From: Alphaproteobacteria bacterium
GTDB lineage: Bacteria > Pseudomonadota > Alphaproteobacteria > Sphingomonadales > Sphingomonadaceae
Assembly (NCBI GenBank): GCA_030431875.1
Contig: JAUIIG010000021.1
Span: 1 to 50,821 of the forward strand
Length of the DNA: 50,821 nt
Direction of reading: 5' to 3'
Under the pieces are notes generated by a model. The model had not been told where the DNA came from and did no database searches. It worked only from the letters and a program-made list of their open reading frames with translations. Both the position numbers and the translations under genes were made by a program. Each line of letters begins with the position of its first letter. Positions within the stretch are counted from its first letter, which is position 1. Positions 34,388 through 42,100 of the stretch are shown here, piece by piece.

Positions 34388-36850
34388 GTGAGCAAGGCTG
34401 CAGTCCCTCCCGAAATTTCCGACTGGTTCGCCGGCAGGGGCTGGCGCATTCGCCAGCACCAGCTGGACATGCTGGCTGCAGCCGATGCGGGCCAGCACGC
34501 CATGCTGGTGGCCGATACCGGCGCAGGCAAGACGCTTGCCGGGTTTCTGCCGACACTGGCGGACTTCTGCCCCTCGCGGCTGGGCGATAGCGCGCCGCCG
34601 GACGGTCTGCACACGCTCTACGTTTCCCCGCTCAAGGCGCTGGCGCACGACGTGCAGCGCAATCTCGTCACCCCGGTGGAGGAGATGGGCCTGCCCATCC
34701 GTATCGAGACGCGCAGCGGCGATACCCCTTCCGACCGCAAGAAGCGCCAACGGGCACGCCCGCCGCATGTCCTGCTGACAACGCCCGAAAGCCTGTCGCT
34801 CCTGCTCAGCTTCGAGGACAGCCTCACCCTGTTCGCGGGCCTGAAGCGGGTGGTGGTCGACGAGATCCACGCCTTTGCCACGCAGAAGCGCGGCGACTTG
34901 CTCGCGCTGGCCCTGTCACGGTTGCAGGCGATCGCGCCCGATATGCAGCGCGCCGCTCTCTCGGCCACGGTTGCCGATCTCGAAGGCTATCGCGGCTGGA
35001 TCGCGCCCTGGGGCGACGTGGGTTCGGTGGAGCTGGTGCAGGGCGAGAAGGGCGCCGAGCCGGAGCTGGAGATCCTGCTGCCCGATGGAGAGCGGGTGCC
35101 GTGGGGCGGTCACGCGGCGACCTGGGCGATCCCGCAGCTGTACCAGCGCATCCGCGACAACCGCACTACGCTGGTCTTCACCAATACGCGGTTCCTCGCC
35201 GAATACATCTTCCGCAACCTGTGGGACGCCAACGAGGACAACCTGCCGATCGGCATCCATCACGGGTCCTTGTCGAAGGAGGCGCGGCGCAAGGTGGAAG
35301 GGGCCATGGCGCGCGGAGAGCTGCGTGCGCTGGTCTGTACCGCCAGCCTCGACCTTGGCGTGGACTGGGGCGATGTCGACCTGGTGGTGCAGATGGGCGC
35401 ACCCAAGGGTTCCAGCCGCTTGCTCCAGCGGATAGGCCGCGCGGGGCACCGGCTCGATACGCCAAGCCGCGCGTTGCTGGTGCCGGGCAACCGCTTCGAA
35501 TTCCTCGAGGCGACCGCCGCCTTGCAAGCCGTGGAGGAGGGGCGGCGCGATGGCGAGGACTTTCGTCCAGGCGGCCTCGACGTACTTGCCCAGCACGTCA
35601 TGGCCTGCGCCTGTGCCGCGCCGTTCCACGAAGATGAGCTGCTGGCAGAGGTGCGTTCGTGTTGGCCCTATGCGCACTTCGACAAGGAGCAGTTCGGCCG
35701 CGTGCTCGAATTCGTAGCCACCGGCGGATATGCGCTGCGGGCCTACGACAAGTTCAAGCGCATCACGCGGGACAAGCACGGCAACTGGCGGCTTACCCAT
35801 CCCGAGCAGGCGCAACGCCATCGGATGAATGCCGGCATCATCGTCGATTCCGAGATGCTCGACGTGCGCTTTCGCAATGGCCGCTCGCTCGGCAAGGTCG
35901 AGGAACGCTTCGCTGCCGCGATGCGGCCGGGCGATACCTTCCAGTTCAGCGGCGTGAACCTCGAGGTCGAGCAGCTGAAGGACATGGAACTGGTGGTGCG
36001 GGCGAGCAAGAAAGCCGCCTCGATCCCCAGCTACAGCGGTTTGCGGCTGCCTCTCACCACGCACCTGGCCGACCGGGTGCAGGGCTTGCTGATGGATCGT
36101 GCGGGCTGGGGCCGGTTCCCTGACGACGTGCGCGAATGGCTGGAGGTGCAGGATTGGCGCAGCCACCTGCCCGGGCCAGAACGGCTGTTGGTGGAGAGTT
36201 TCCCCCATGCCAAGCGGCACTACACGGTCTACTACACCTTCACCGGTTGGAACGCGAACCAGTCGCTCGGCATGCTGATCACTGCGCGGATGGAGGCGCT
36301 GGGCCTGATGCCGGGCGGGTTTGTTGCCAACGACTACTCGCTCGCGGTCTGGGGGCTCAAGCCCGTCATCGATCCGCGTCCGCTGCTGTCGCCCGACATC
36401 CTGACCGAGGAGTTCATCGACTGGGTACAGGAATCCCACCTGCTCCGCCGCGCCTTCCGCGAGGTCGCGGTGATCGGCGGGCTGGTGGAACGCCAGCATC
36501 CGGGCAAGCGCAAGACCGGGCGGCAGGTCACCTTCAGCACCGACCTGATTTACGACGTGCTGCGTAAGTACGAGCCAGACCACGTGCTGATCCAGGCGGC
36601 CTGGGCCGACGCCCGGTCGAAGATGACCGACGTGGCGCGGCTGGGCGACTTGCTCGACACGGCGGCGGAGCGGCTCGACCACGTGACGCTCGACTATGTC
36701 AGTCCCCTGGCGGTGCCGGTCATGGTGATGATCGGCCGCGAAGCCGTGCCGCAAGGCGGTGCCGACGACGAACTGCTGCTGGAGGCGGAGACGCTGGCCG
36801 GGGCGGCCATGCGCGTTGCCGAACCTGACGAGGATCCTGAAGGCGGGTGA
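34388..36850 (+). CDS. Lhr-type DEXH-box helicase (ligase-associated DNA damage response helicase)
   Basis: An 820-residue superfamily 2 helicase. Walker A ADTGAGKT has its lysine at residue 48, Walker B DEIH begins at residue 158, the SAT motif is in ALSATVADL, and motif VI is QRIGRAGHRLD. The C-terminal half (about 430-800) is the Lhr-specific winged-helix/DUF region (YTVYYTFTGWNANQSLGMLI). The family is usually encoded with an ATP-dependent DNA ligase, an exonuclease and the PdeM phosphoesterase; none of these is in this window. GTG at 34388 (MSKAAVPPEI) is chosen over GTG at 34337, which sits inside a hairpin. The spacer 36851-36999 before the next convergent gene shows no gene. Confidence 0.88.
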   Translation: MSKAAVPPEISDWFAGRGWRIRQHQLDMLAAADAGQHAMLVADTGAGKTLAGFLPTLADFCPSRLGDSAPPDGLHTLYVSPLKALAHDVQRNLVTPVEEMGLPIRIETRSGDTPSDRKKRQRARPPHVLLTTPESLSLLLSFEDSLTLFAGLKRVVVDEIHAFATQKRGDLLALALSRLQAIAPDMQRAALSATVADLEGYRGWIAPWGDVGSVELVQGEKGAEPELEILLPDGERVPWGGHAATWAIPQLYQRIRDNRTTLVFTNTRFLAEYIFRNLWDANEDNLPIGIHHGSLSKEARRKVEGAMARGELRALVCTASLDLGVDWGDVDLVVQMGAPKGSSRLLQRIGRAGHRLDTPSRALLVPGNRFEFLEATAALQAVEEGRRDGEDFRPGGLDVLAQHVMACACAAPFHEDELLAEVRSCWPYAHFDKEQFGRVLEFVATGGYALRAYDKFKRITRDKHGNWRLTHPEQAQRHRMNAGIIVDSEMLDVRFRNGRSLGKVEERFAAAMRPGDTFQFSGVNLEVEQLKDMELVVRASKKAASIPSYSGLRLPLTTHLADRVQGLLMDRAGWGRFPDDVREWLEVQDWRSHLPGPERLLVESFPHAKRHYTVYYTFTGWNANQSLGMLITARMEALGLMPGGFVANDYSLAVWGLKPVIDPRPLLSPDILTEEFIDWVQESHLLRRAFREVAVIGGLVERQHPGKRKTGRQVTFSTDLIYDVLRKYEPDHVLIQAAWADARSKMTDVARLGDLLDTAAERLDHVTLDYVSPLAVPVMVMIGREAVPQGGADDELLLEAETLAGAAMRVAEPDEDPEGG

Positions 36851-36999
36851 GCGGCAAGGTGTTACAGGTGTGACAGTGTCCTGACGGGAAAAACCGGGGA
36901 GGCCGAGCGGGGGCTGTAAGCGGCGGAATTCTGCGAATGCTGGCAAGGCTGCGCACATGCTGGGCAAGCTGCGCGTTCACCGGGGTTGTAGGAAAGTTT

Positions 37000-37575
37000 T
37001 CAGGGGCGGACGGGGTGGGTCAGCAGGCTTACTTGCGGATATCCGGAAACCTGCGCGATGGAGATCACTCCGCCAACACAGCGCCAGGGGGTGGTGGCAT
37101 CGGCACGAAACTGGAATGCTAGCGGTCTTGTCTGTGGCAGCCGGAGATAGGCGCTTTCCGCCGTAAATGAGGCTGCAACAAAACTGTCGAGGCGGTCGAA
37201 AGCGCGTGCGTACAGTTCGCCTGAACTGACCGGGTGGTTGTCGTCGAGGTAGACGAGGCATTCTCCGGTGCCGAGTGTCCGGCGGGGAAACTCGCCCTCA
37301 CCGATGCCGCCCGGATTAGCGGTCGTTACGGTGACGACAAAAGCCGTGTCCGGCGGGGCAGCGGGTGTCGCTGCCATGATCGGCAGGTTGACGTCGACGA
37401 GCCTTGGTTCAGCCGCATGCCTGGCAAGGGCCCAGGCGATGACGGCAAAGATTAGCGCAGTCAGCGCCACCGTGAACACGTTGTGCGGCGGGACGTGCGC
37501 GATCGATCGCGGATTTTCGCAGGACGGTTGGCAGCATCCGCGATAGCGGTGCGCCCGCGCCCGCGTATAGGGCAT
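37000..37575 (-). CDS. ExbD-derived protein without the membrane aspartate (type A paralogue)
   Basis: A 191-residue protein with one membrane segment (about residues 34-52, VALTALIFAVIAWALAR). The rest matches the type A ExbD at 38690: VTVTTAN against VTVTTTD, GECLVYLDDNHPV against GECRVFLNNTTLV, ELYARAFDRLDSFV against DLRRVAFERLDAIV, and PWRCVGGVISIAQVSGYPQVSL against PWKCVAGTIFNVQAAGYPTVGF. The PLVDVMLVLL motif with the proton-relay Asp is replaced by a segment without any acidic residue. The ATG at 37575 overlaps the upstream exbD stop by 1 nt. It may be a non-pumping relative with another role, or a decaying copy. Confidence 0.7.
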   Translation of the reverse strand: MPYTRARAHRYRGCCQPSCENPRSIAHVPPHNVFTVALTALIFAVIAWALARHAAEPRLVDVNLPIMAATPAAPPDTAFVVTVTTANPGGIGEGEFPRRTLGTGECLVYLDDNHPVSSGELYARAFDRLDSFVAASFTAESAYLRLPQTRPLAFQFRADATTPWRCVGGVISIAQVSGYPQVSLLTHPVRP

Positions 37576-38018
37576 CAGTCGTTGGCCCACTCACGGTAGC
37601 GATGGTTGCCGATGAAGGCGAACTTGTCGATGCCGGCATCGCTGACTTGGTTGATGACCTGCACCGAGGCATCGTAGCTCGCCAGCGCATCGGGCTCGAA
37701 CCTGATGACTGGCGTTTCCGACCAGGCTGCGGCGGCCTGCAATCGCTGTGCCAGCTCTTCACGGCTGACGGCTTCGCCATCCCACAGCACCGCACCGTTC
37801 TCACGCACGACGAGGGAGACTTCGGGCTGTTCTGTCAGGGTGATTCCGGGGCCCTGCGGCAAGTCGACATCGAGCCGGTTTACGGCAATCGGGATGGAGA
37901 GGATCAGCATCACCAGCAAGACGAGCAGCACGTCGATCAGGGGGGTGATGTTGAGCTGGCTCATCGGCTCCGGGAGCCGGTTGAAACTGCGCTCTAGCAT
38001 GCGGGAACGGATTGCCAT
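37575..38018 (-). CDS. exbD: ExbD/TolR-family biopolymer transporter (second locus, type B paralogue)
   Basis: A 147-residue protein with a single membrane helix containing LNITPLIDVLLVLLVML, where the conserved Asp is present, followed by a periplasmic domain. It is closest in this window to the type B ExbD at 38183: both share PLIDVLLVLL, ILW(D/N), PExxxPxxxxxYDxxxxVxN and FxFxGNxRYR. ATG at 38018 is chosen for its GGAGG ribosome site 6-7 nt upstream. It has its own promoter (38048-38076) and is separated from the main TonB operon by a terminator. The following gene overlaps by 1 nt. Confidence 0.88.
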   Translation of the reverse strand: MAIRSRMLERSFNRLPEPMSQLNITPLIDVLLVLLVMLILSIPIAVNRLDVDLPQGPGITLTEQPEVSLVVRENGAVLWDGEAVSREELAQRLQAAAAWSETPVIRFEPDALASYDASVQVINQVSDAGIDKFAFIGNHRYREWAND

Positions 38019-38047
38019 GAAATGCCTCCTCTCCAATATGTAACAGC

Positions 38048-38076
38048 ATAACATCACATAATCAGGGAAGGGTCAA
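38048..38076 (-). promoter_or_regulatory. sigma-70 promoter of the second exbD pair
   Basis: On the minus strand, TTGACC (38076-38071), exactly 17 nt, then TGTTAT (38053-38048), about 30 nt before the ATG at 38018. Both boxes match the consensus at most positions and the surrounding DNA is AT-rich. The pair is therefore likely transcribed independently of the tonB operon. Confidence 0.65.
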
Positions 38077-38130
38077 GGTTTGGACACGCATCGTTCATTA
38101 GCTCATGCTTGAGCTCAGCCTGCAGCGCAT

Positions 38131-38162
38131 AAAAAAAGGGGCGGATCGCTCCGCCCCTTTTC
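38131..38162 (-). terminator. intrinsic terminator of the tonB-exbB-exbD-exbD operon
   Basis: On the minus strand, AAGGGGCGGA-gcga-TCCGCCCC followed by seven T residues. The stem is about 10 bp and perfect. It lies 20 nt after the stop of the exbD at 38183 and separates it from the second exbD pair. In the other direction the stem is followed only by CTTTTCC. Confidence 0.85.
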
Positions 38163-38182
38163 CGATTCGTTGATCCGCAGAA

Positions 38183-38653
38183 CTAGTTGTTCTGCAGGCT
38201 TTCGTACGGTGGACAGCCACCGCAATCGAAGACGCGGTACCGTTCGTTGCCGACGAAGCCGAACTTCGTCACGCCCGAGCTCTTGATGATATTCAGCACG
38301 CGGGCTGCGGTATCATAGGCTGCGTATTCTTCCGGCTCGAACTGCAGTTCAGGCTCAACTGCGAAGCGCAGCGTTTCCTGCAGGTTACGAACCAGTTCAC
38401 CTTCGTTGATCGCCGTGGCGTTCCACAGGATCTGGCCGCCCTGGGTCAGAACGATCTTGTTCTTGATCGGATCGATCTGGTCCTCTGGCGGAGGGTTCGG
38501 ATCCGGCGAGGGCAGGTCGATATTCACCGCATGGGTCGCGACCGGGATGGTGATGATGAACATGATGAGGAGCACGAGCAGGACGTCGATCAACGGCGTC
38601 ATGTTCATGTCCATCATCGGTTCGCCATCATCACTGCCGCCTGACATTGCCAT
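38183..38653 (-). CDS. exbD: ExbD-family biopolymer transporter (main operon, type B)
   Basis: A 156-residue protein. The single membrane helix carries MNMTPLIDVLLVLLIMFIIT with the proton-relay Asp at about residue 23. A periplasmic domain follows, with a proline-rich PSPDPNPPPEDQ linker. With ExbB it forms the motor that energises TonB from the proton gradient. The C-terminal end contains a CGGC pair not seen in the paralogue at 37575. It is the last gene of the operon, 36 nt after the type A exbD, and is followed by the terminator at 38131. Confidence 0.92.
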   Translation of the reverse strand: MAMSGGSDDGEPMMDMNMTPLIDVLLVLLIMFIITIPVATHAVNIDLPSPDPNPPPEDQIDPIKNKIVLTQGGQILWNATAINEGELVRNLQETLRFAVEPELQFEPEEYAAYDTAARVLNIIKSSGVTKFGFVGNERYRVFDCGGCPPYESLQNN

Positions 38654-38689
38654 GGTAGCTTACTCCTTGATTTCTGGTCCGCGCGCCGA

Positions 38690-39229
<540 letters not shown>

Positions 39230-39315
39230 GTTTCTCGTCCTATCTCACGTCTGAAACCTGGTGGCGGGCGCTCGCATGCGAAAGCGCCCGCCAATGCATT
39301 ATTGCCTTGGGCCTA

Positions 39316-40067
39316 TCAGGCCTTCGGAGCGGCCGGCTTGGCGGTTGCCGGGGCCGTCTTGGCCTTGGCAGCCGGAGCGGCAGCAGCGCGAACGGCCGGC
39401 TTCACAACACCGTGCGAGGTAATGTTGGCCTGCAGGTCGGTCGAGAAGCCCGACAGCATCGCCTGGATGCGACGGTTGCGGCTCATCAGGTAGTTGTAGG
39501 CAAACACGGCCGGAACAGCCACGAGCAGACCGATGGCGGTCATGATCAGGGCTTCACCCACCGGGCCGGCAACCTTGTCGATCGATGCCGAACCCGACAT
39601 GCCGATGTTGATGAGGGCGCGGTAGATACCGGTGCGGTTGCACCGACGGTGGCGAGGAACGGCAGGCCGCCATTCAGTTTGGCCATGATGGCGCTTTCCG
39701 AACGCGACAGGGTGCCGTGCAGCCAGTCATGCGATTCGAGGCTGTCGCTCATCTTTTCCGATTCTTCGCCGGCACGGATGCCGTCGTCGACGAGCTGGCG
39801 CCATGCGCTGTCCTTGTCGAACTTGGTGGCGCCTTCCTTCAGCGAACCGGCACGCCAGAAAGCGGCGCGGTTGGTGCGGTATTCCTTCATCACCTTGTTC
39901 TGTTCGAAGATCTTCGTGAACAGGATGTAGAAGGAGCCGACCGACTGGATAACCAGGATGGCAAGGATGGACCAGGCGACGGGGCCGCCCTGTTCCATGG
40001 CTTCCATGAAGCCGAAGTTCTGGGTCGGGGCCTCCGCCCCACCTGCGGCAAGAATTTCGATAAGCAT
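39316..40067 (-). pseudogene. exbB: ExbB/TolQ/MotA-family proton channel, frameshifted by an internal deletion
   Basis: Two frames together make one ExbB. From the ATG at 40067 the protein reads normally to LPFLATVGATAP (near residue 145), then changes to an unrelated tail that stops at 39546. The downstream frame reads GIYRALINIGMSGSASIDKVAGPVGEALIMTAIG, the normal continuation, to the stop at 39316. Between them ExbB proteins normally have about nine residues (FIGLFGTV plus one, before GIY). The total of 752 nt becomes a multiple of three if 28 nt are added back, giving 259 residues. The junction lies at about 39629-39633. The loss removes the core of the second membrane helix, so the product as read cannot be a working channel. 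Confidence 0.85.
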
Positions 40068-40103
40068 GCGAGTTAGTCCTCTTCCTAGAGAAAATCAGGT
40101 AGA

Positions 40104-40769
40104 TCAGTTGATCTGGTAAACAATGTTGGTCGACCAGCTGCCCGTTGTCGGGCGACCGGCGTCGTCGAGAGCCGGGTTGAAGCGGGCATAGCGCGTGATG
40201 TCATCGCATGCTGCCTCATCCAGGATCGGGTCGGCCGAGCGGGTCACGCGGCAGGATGCCACGCGGCCATCGGCACCCACGGTAACGGCAACGCCGACCG
40301 TGCCTTCGATCTCGCGACGCAGAGCGCGCGACGGGTAGTTCTCGATAATACGACGCGTCCAGCGGGCCTGGCCGTCCGGGCTGGCCGGGCGTGCCTGCGA
40401 AGGCGGCGGCGGCGGTGCCGGGGGCGGGGCCGGCGGGGCCGGCGGCGGAATCGTCAGTGCGGGCGGCGCAGGCGGCGGAATACGCGTCTGCGTCTGGATC
40501 GGCGGCGGGGCCACGCTCACATTGATCGGCGGCGGCGGCGCAACAGGCGGCGGCGGCGCGGTTTCAGGTTCGGGCGGTGGCGGGGGCTCCTCCTCCGGCT
40601 CCGGCTCGGGCTCCTCAATATCCACCGTGGTTACTCGCTCCACGATCTCCTTCACCGCCGACATGGCGAGTCCGGTGACCAGCAAATAGCCAATCGCAAC
40701 GTGGATGAGGGCAACGATGACAATCGATACTATTCGACTGCCGCTCATTTCTTGGTCAGCGTAAGCCAT
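40104..40769 (-). CDS. tonB: energy transducer TonB
   Basis: A 221-residue protein. One N-terminal membrane helix (about residues 12-35, including the helix histidine in ALIHVAIG), then a Glu-Pro repeat and a long proline-rich periplasmic spacer (about 50-128), then a TonB C-terminal domain (about 135-220) with ENYPSRALRREIEGTVGV. It links the ExbBD motor to outer-membrane receptors. It is the first gene of the minus-strand operon; a GGAG ribosome site precedes the ATG. The 5' leader carries an unusual pair of direct repeats. Confidence 0.95.
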   Translation of the reverse strand: MAYADQEMSGSRIVSIVIVALIHVAIGYLLVTGLAMSAVKEIVERVTTVDIEEPEPEPEEEPPPPPEPETAPPPPVAPPPPINVSVAPPPIQTQTRIPPPAPPALTIPPPAPPAPPPAPPPPPSQARPASPDGQARWTRRIIENYPSRALRREIEGTVGVAVTVGADGRVASCRVTRSADPILDEAACDDITRYARFNPALDDAGRPTTGSWSTNIVYQIN

Positions 40770-41127
40770 CCAGTCCCTTCACTCCGTTTAACAACCGACC
40801 GGATTCGCACCCGGCCACTATGGGTCCCAGGATTCACACCCTGACAGTCCCTGTGATTTCTTGTCCAGCCCCAAAAGGGCTGCGGCATCTAAATGACACA
40901 ATGATTAGCTGTGCCCGAAGTGCCACGCCCGCTGTTTTTTTCTGTGCGCGGGGCAGACCTCGGCGGCTCTTAACGGGCATGAAGGACTCTAGCAAACCCT
41001 TTTCGGATTAAGTGCAGATTCAGCAATGAATCGCTCGTTTAGGCTGGCAAAACTATCCTCGAGGCAGATTCTTGCGCTAGACGCGCGGTCCTGACCCGTC
41101 TCGAGGTTAACCTTTGAAAGCGCTCAA
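40770..41127. other. 358-bp divergent intergenic region between tonB and a lipoprotein gene
   Basis: No gene is supported here. On the tonB side lie two copies of a GGATTC(G)CACCC-like repeat (from 40801 and from 40830) that form small hairpins on the minus strand, and a CAGCCC/GGGCTG hairpin (40866-40882). On the other side an 8-bp palindrome CCTCGAGG at 41057-41064 recurs in part at 41100-41106. Promoters for both directions must lie here, but no convincing -35/-10 pair was seen. Confidence 0.5.
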
Positions 41128-42012
41128 ATGACTCCCAGCACCCGCCTGAAATCGACAGTCATGAAGTCCTTCGCCGCAGTCGGTGCGGCCCTGCTTGCCA
41201 GCGCCTGTTCCACGGTCAGCGTGGCCCGGCCGCAGGCGGAAGTGGTGCCCGAACTCCGGGCCTCGCAGGCGCCGACCTACGCTGACCTGGTGACCATGGC
41301 CATGCGTGCCGACACGGTTGCGATCGTGCAGGTGGAGGACCAGATTCCCTTCCCGCCAGAGCGCGCCCCGGGGGTCGGTCCGGCAGATGTGCGGCTTTAC
41401 GTCGAGTCCTTGACCCAGGCCCTGCTGAAGGCGCCGACAAGCGTCAGCGAATCGATGGTCTTCGTGGTCGACCAGCGACGTCTTGCCGATGGCGACCCGC
41501 CTGACCTGGAAGAACGCCGCTTCCTGCTGATGGGCGATCTCTCGACCACCCAACCCGGTGCGCTGCAGCTGCTCTCCTCGCGTTCCATGCTGCCCCACGG
41601 CCCGCGAATCGAGGCCCGCGTGCGCCAGGTGCTGACGCAGCTGGCCGCGGCCGATGCGCCGCCGGGAATCACCGGCGTGCGCGACGTGATCTCGGTGCCC
41701 GGCAACCTTGCTGGCGAATCGGAAACCCAGCTGTTCGTCGAGACGGACAGCGGGGCCCCGGTGTCGCTGACAGTGATTCGCCGCCCCGGAATGGCGCCAC
41801 ATTGGGGCGTTTCGTTGGGCGAACTGGTCGACGCTTCGGCTCGCCCGCCGGAGCCGGAGACACTGGCATGGTTCCGATTCGCCTGTTTCCTGCCGCGCGA
41901 ACTGCCGAACGAGGCGTTCCTCCAACGTGACCGTGCCTCGCAGGATCAGGCCCGCGCAGACTATGCCTTCGTGCTTGCCGAACTGGGGCCGTGTGAGCGG
42001 CGCTTTACCTGA
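41128..42012 (+). CDS. probable lipoprotein of unknown function
   Basis: A 294-residue protein. A signal-like stretch (MKSFAAVGAALLASAC from residue 12) ends in a lipobox-type ASAC, so Cys27 of the longer form is the likely lipid site. The rest has no recognised domain; it alternates acidic and proline-containing segments, with two C-terminal cysteines (RFACFLPR, LGPCERRF). An in-frame ATG at 41161 would give a more typical short signal. It lies between the tonB operon (divergent) and hom (same direction). Confidence 0.7.
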   Translation: MTPSTRLKSTVMKSFAAVGAALLASACSTVSVARPQAEVVPELRASQAPTYADLVTMAMRADTVAIVQVEDQIPFPPERAPGVGPADVRLYVESLTQALLKAPTSVSESMVFVVDQRRLADGDPPDLEERRFLLMGDLSTTQPGALQLLSSRSMLPHGPRIEARVRQVLTQLAAADAPPGITGVRDVISVPGNLAGESETQLFVETDSGAPVSLTVIRRPGMAPHWGVSLGELVDASARPPEPETLAWFRFACFLPRELPNEAFLQRDRASQDQARADYAFVLAELGPCERRFT

Positions 42013-42100
42013 GCGAAGGCGAACTGCACTGGCCAAGCGGGCTGACACTGCCTAACGGGTGCCGCCGGACACCAAGGATAGAGGGCGGACAGGAATCTCG

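Noticed and set aside
34337-34390. GTG at 34337 as helicase start
   Set aside because: It lies inside a perfect 11-bp hairpin and adds 17 residues before the conserved PPEISDWFAGRGW region; GTG at 34388 fits better.
34916-36967. Long minus-strand open frame (about 680 codons) opposite the helicase
   Set aside because: No domain or motif, and it exactly shadows a gene with all helicase motifs.
40770-40890. FMN or cobalamin riboswitch upstream of tonB
   Set aside because: The GTGAATCC-like repeats recall parts of these elements, but the other conserved boxes are missing.
40820-41011. 63-codon plus-strand frame in the tonB spacer
   Set aside because: No ribosome site, no family resemblance, and it runs through the repeated hairpin sequences.
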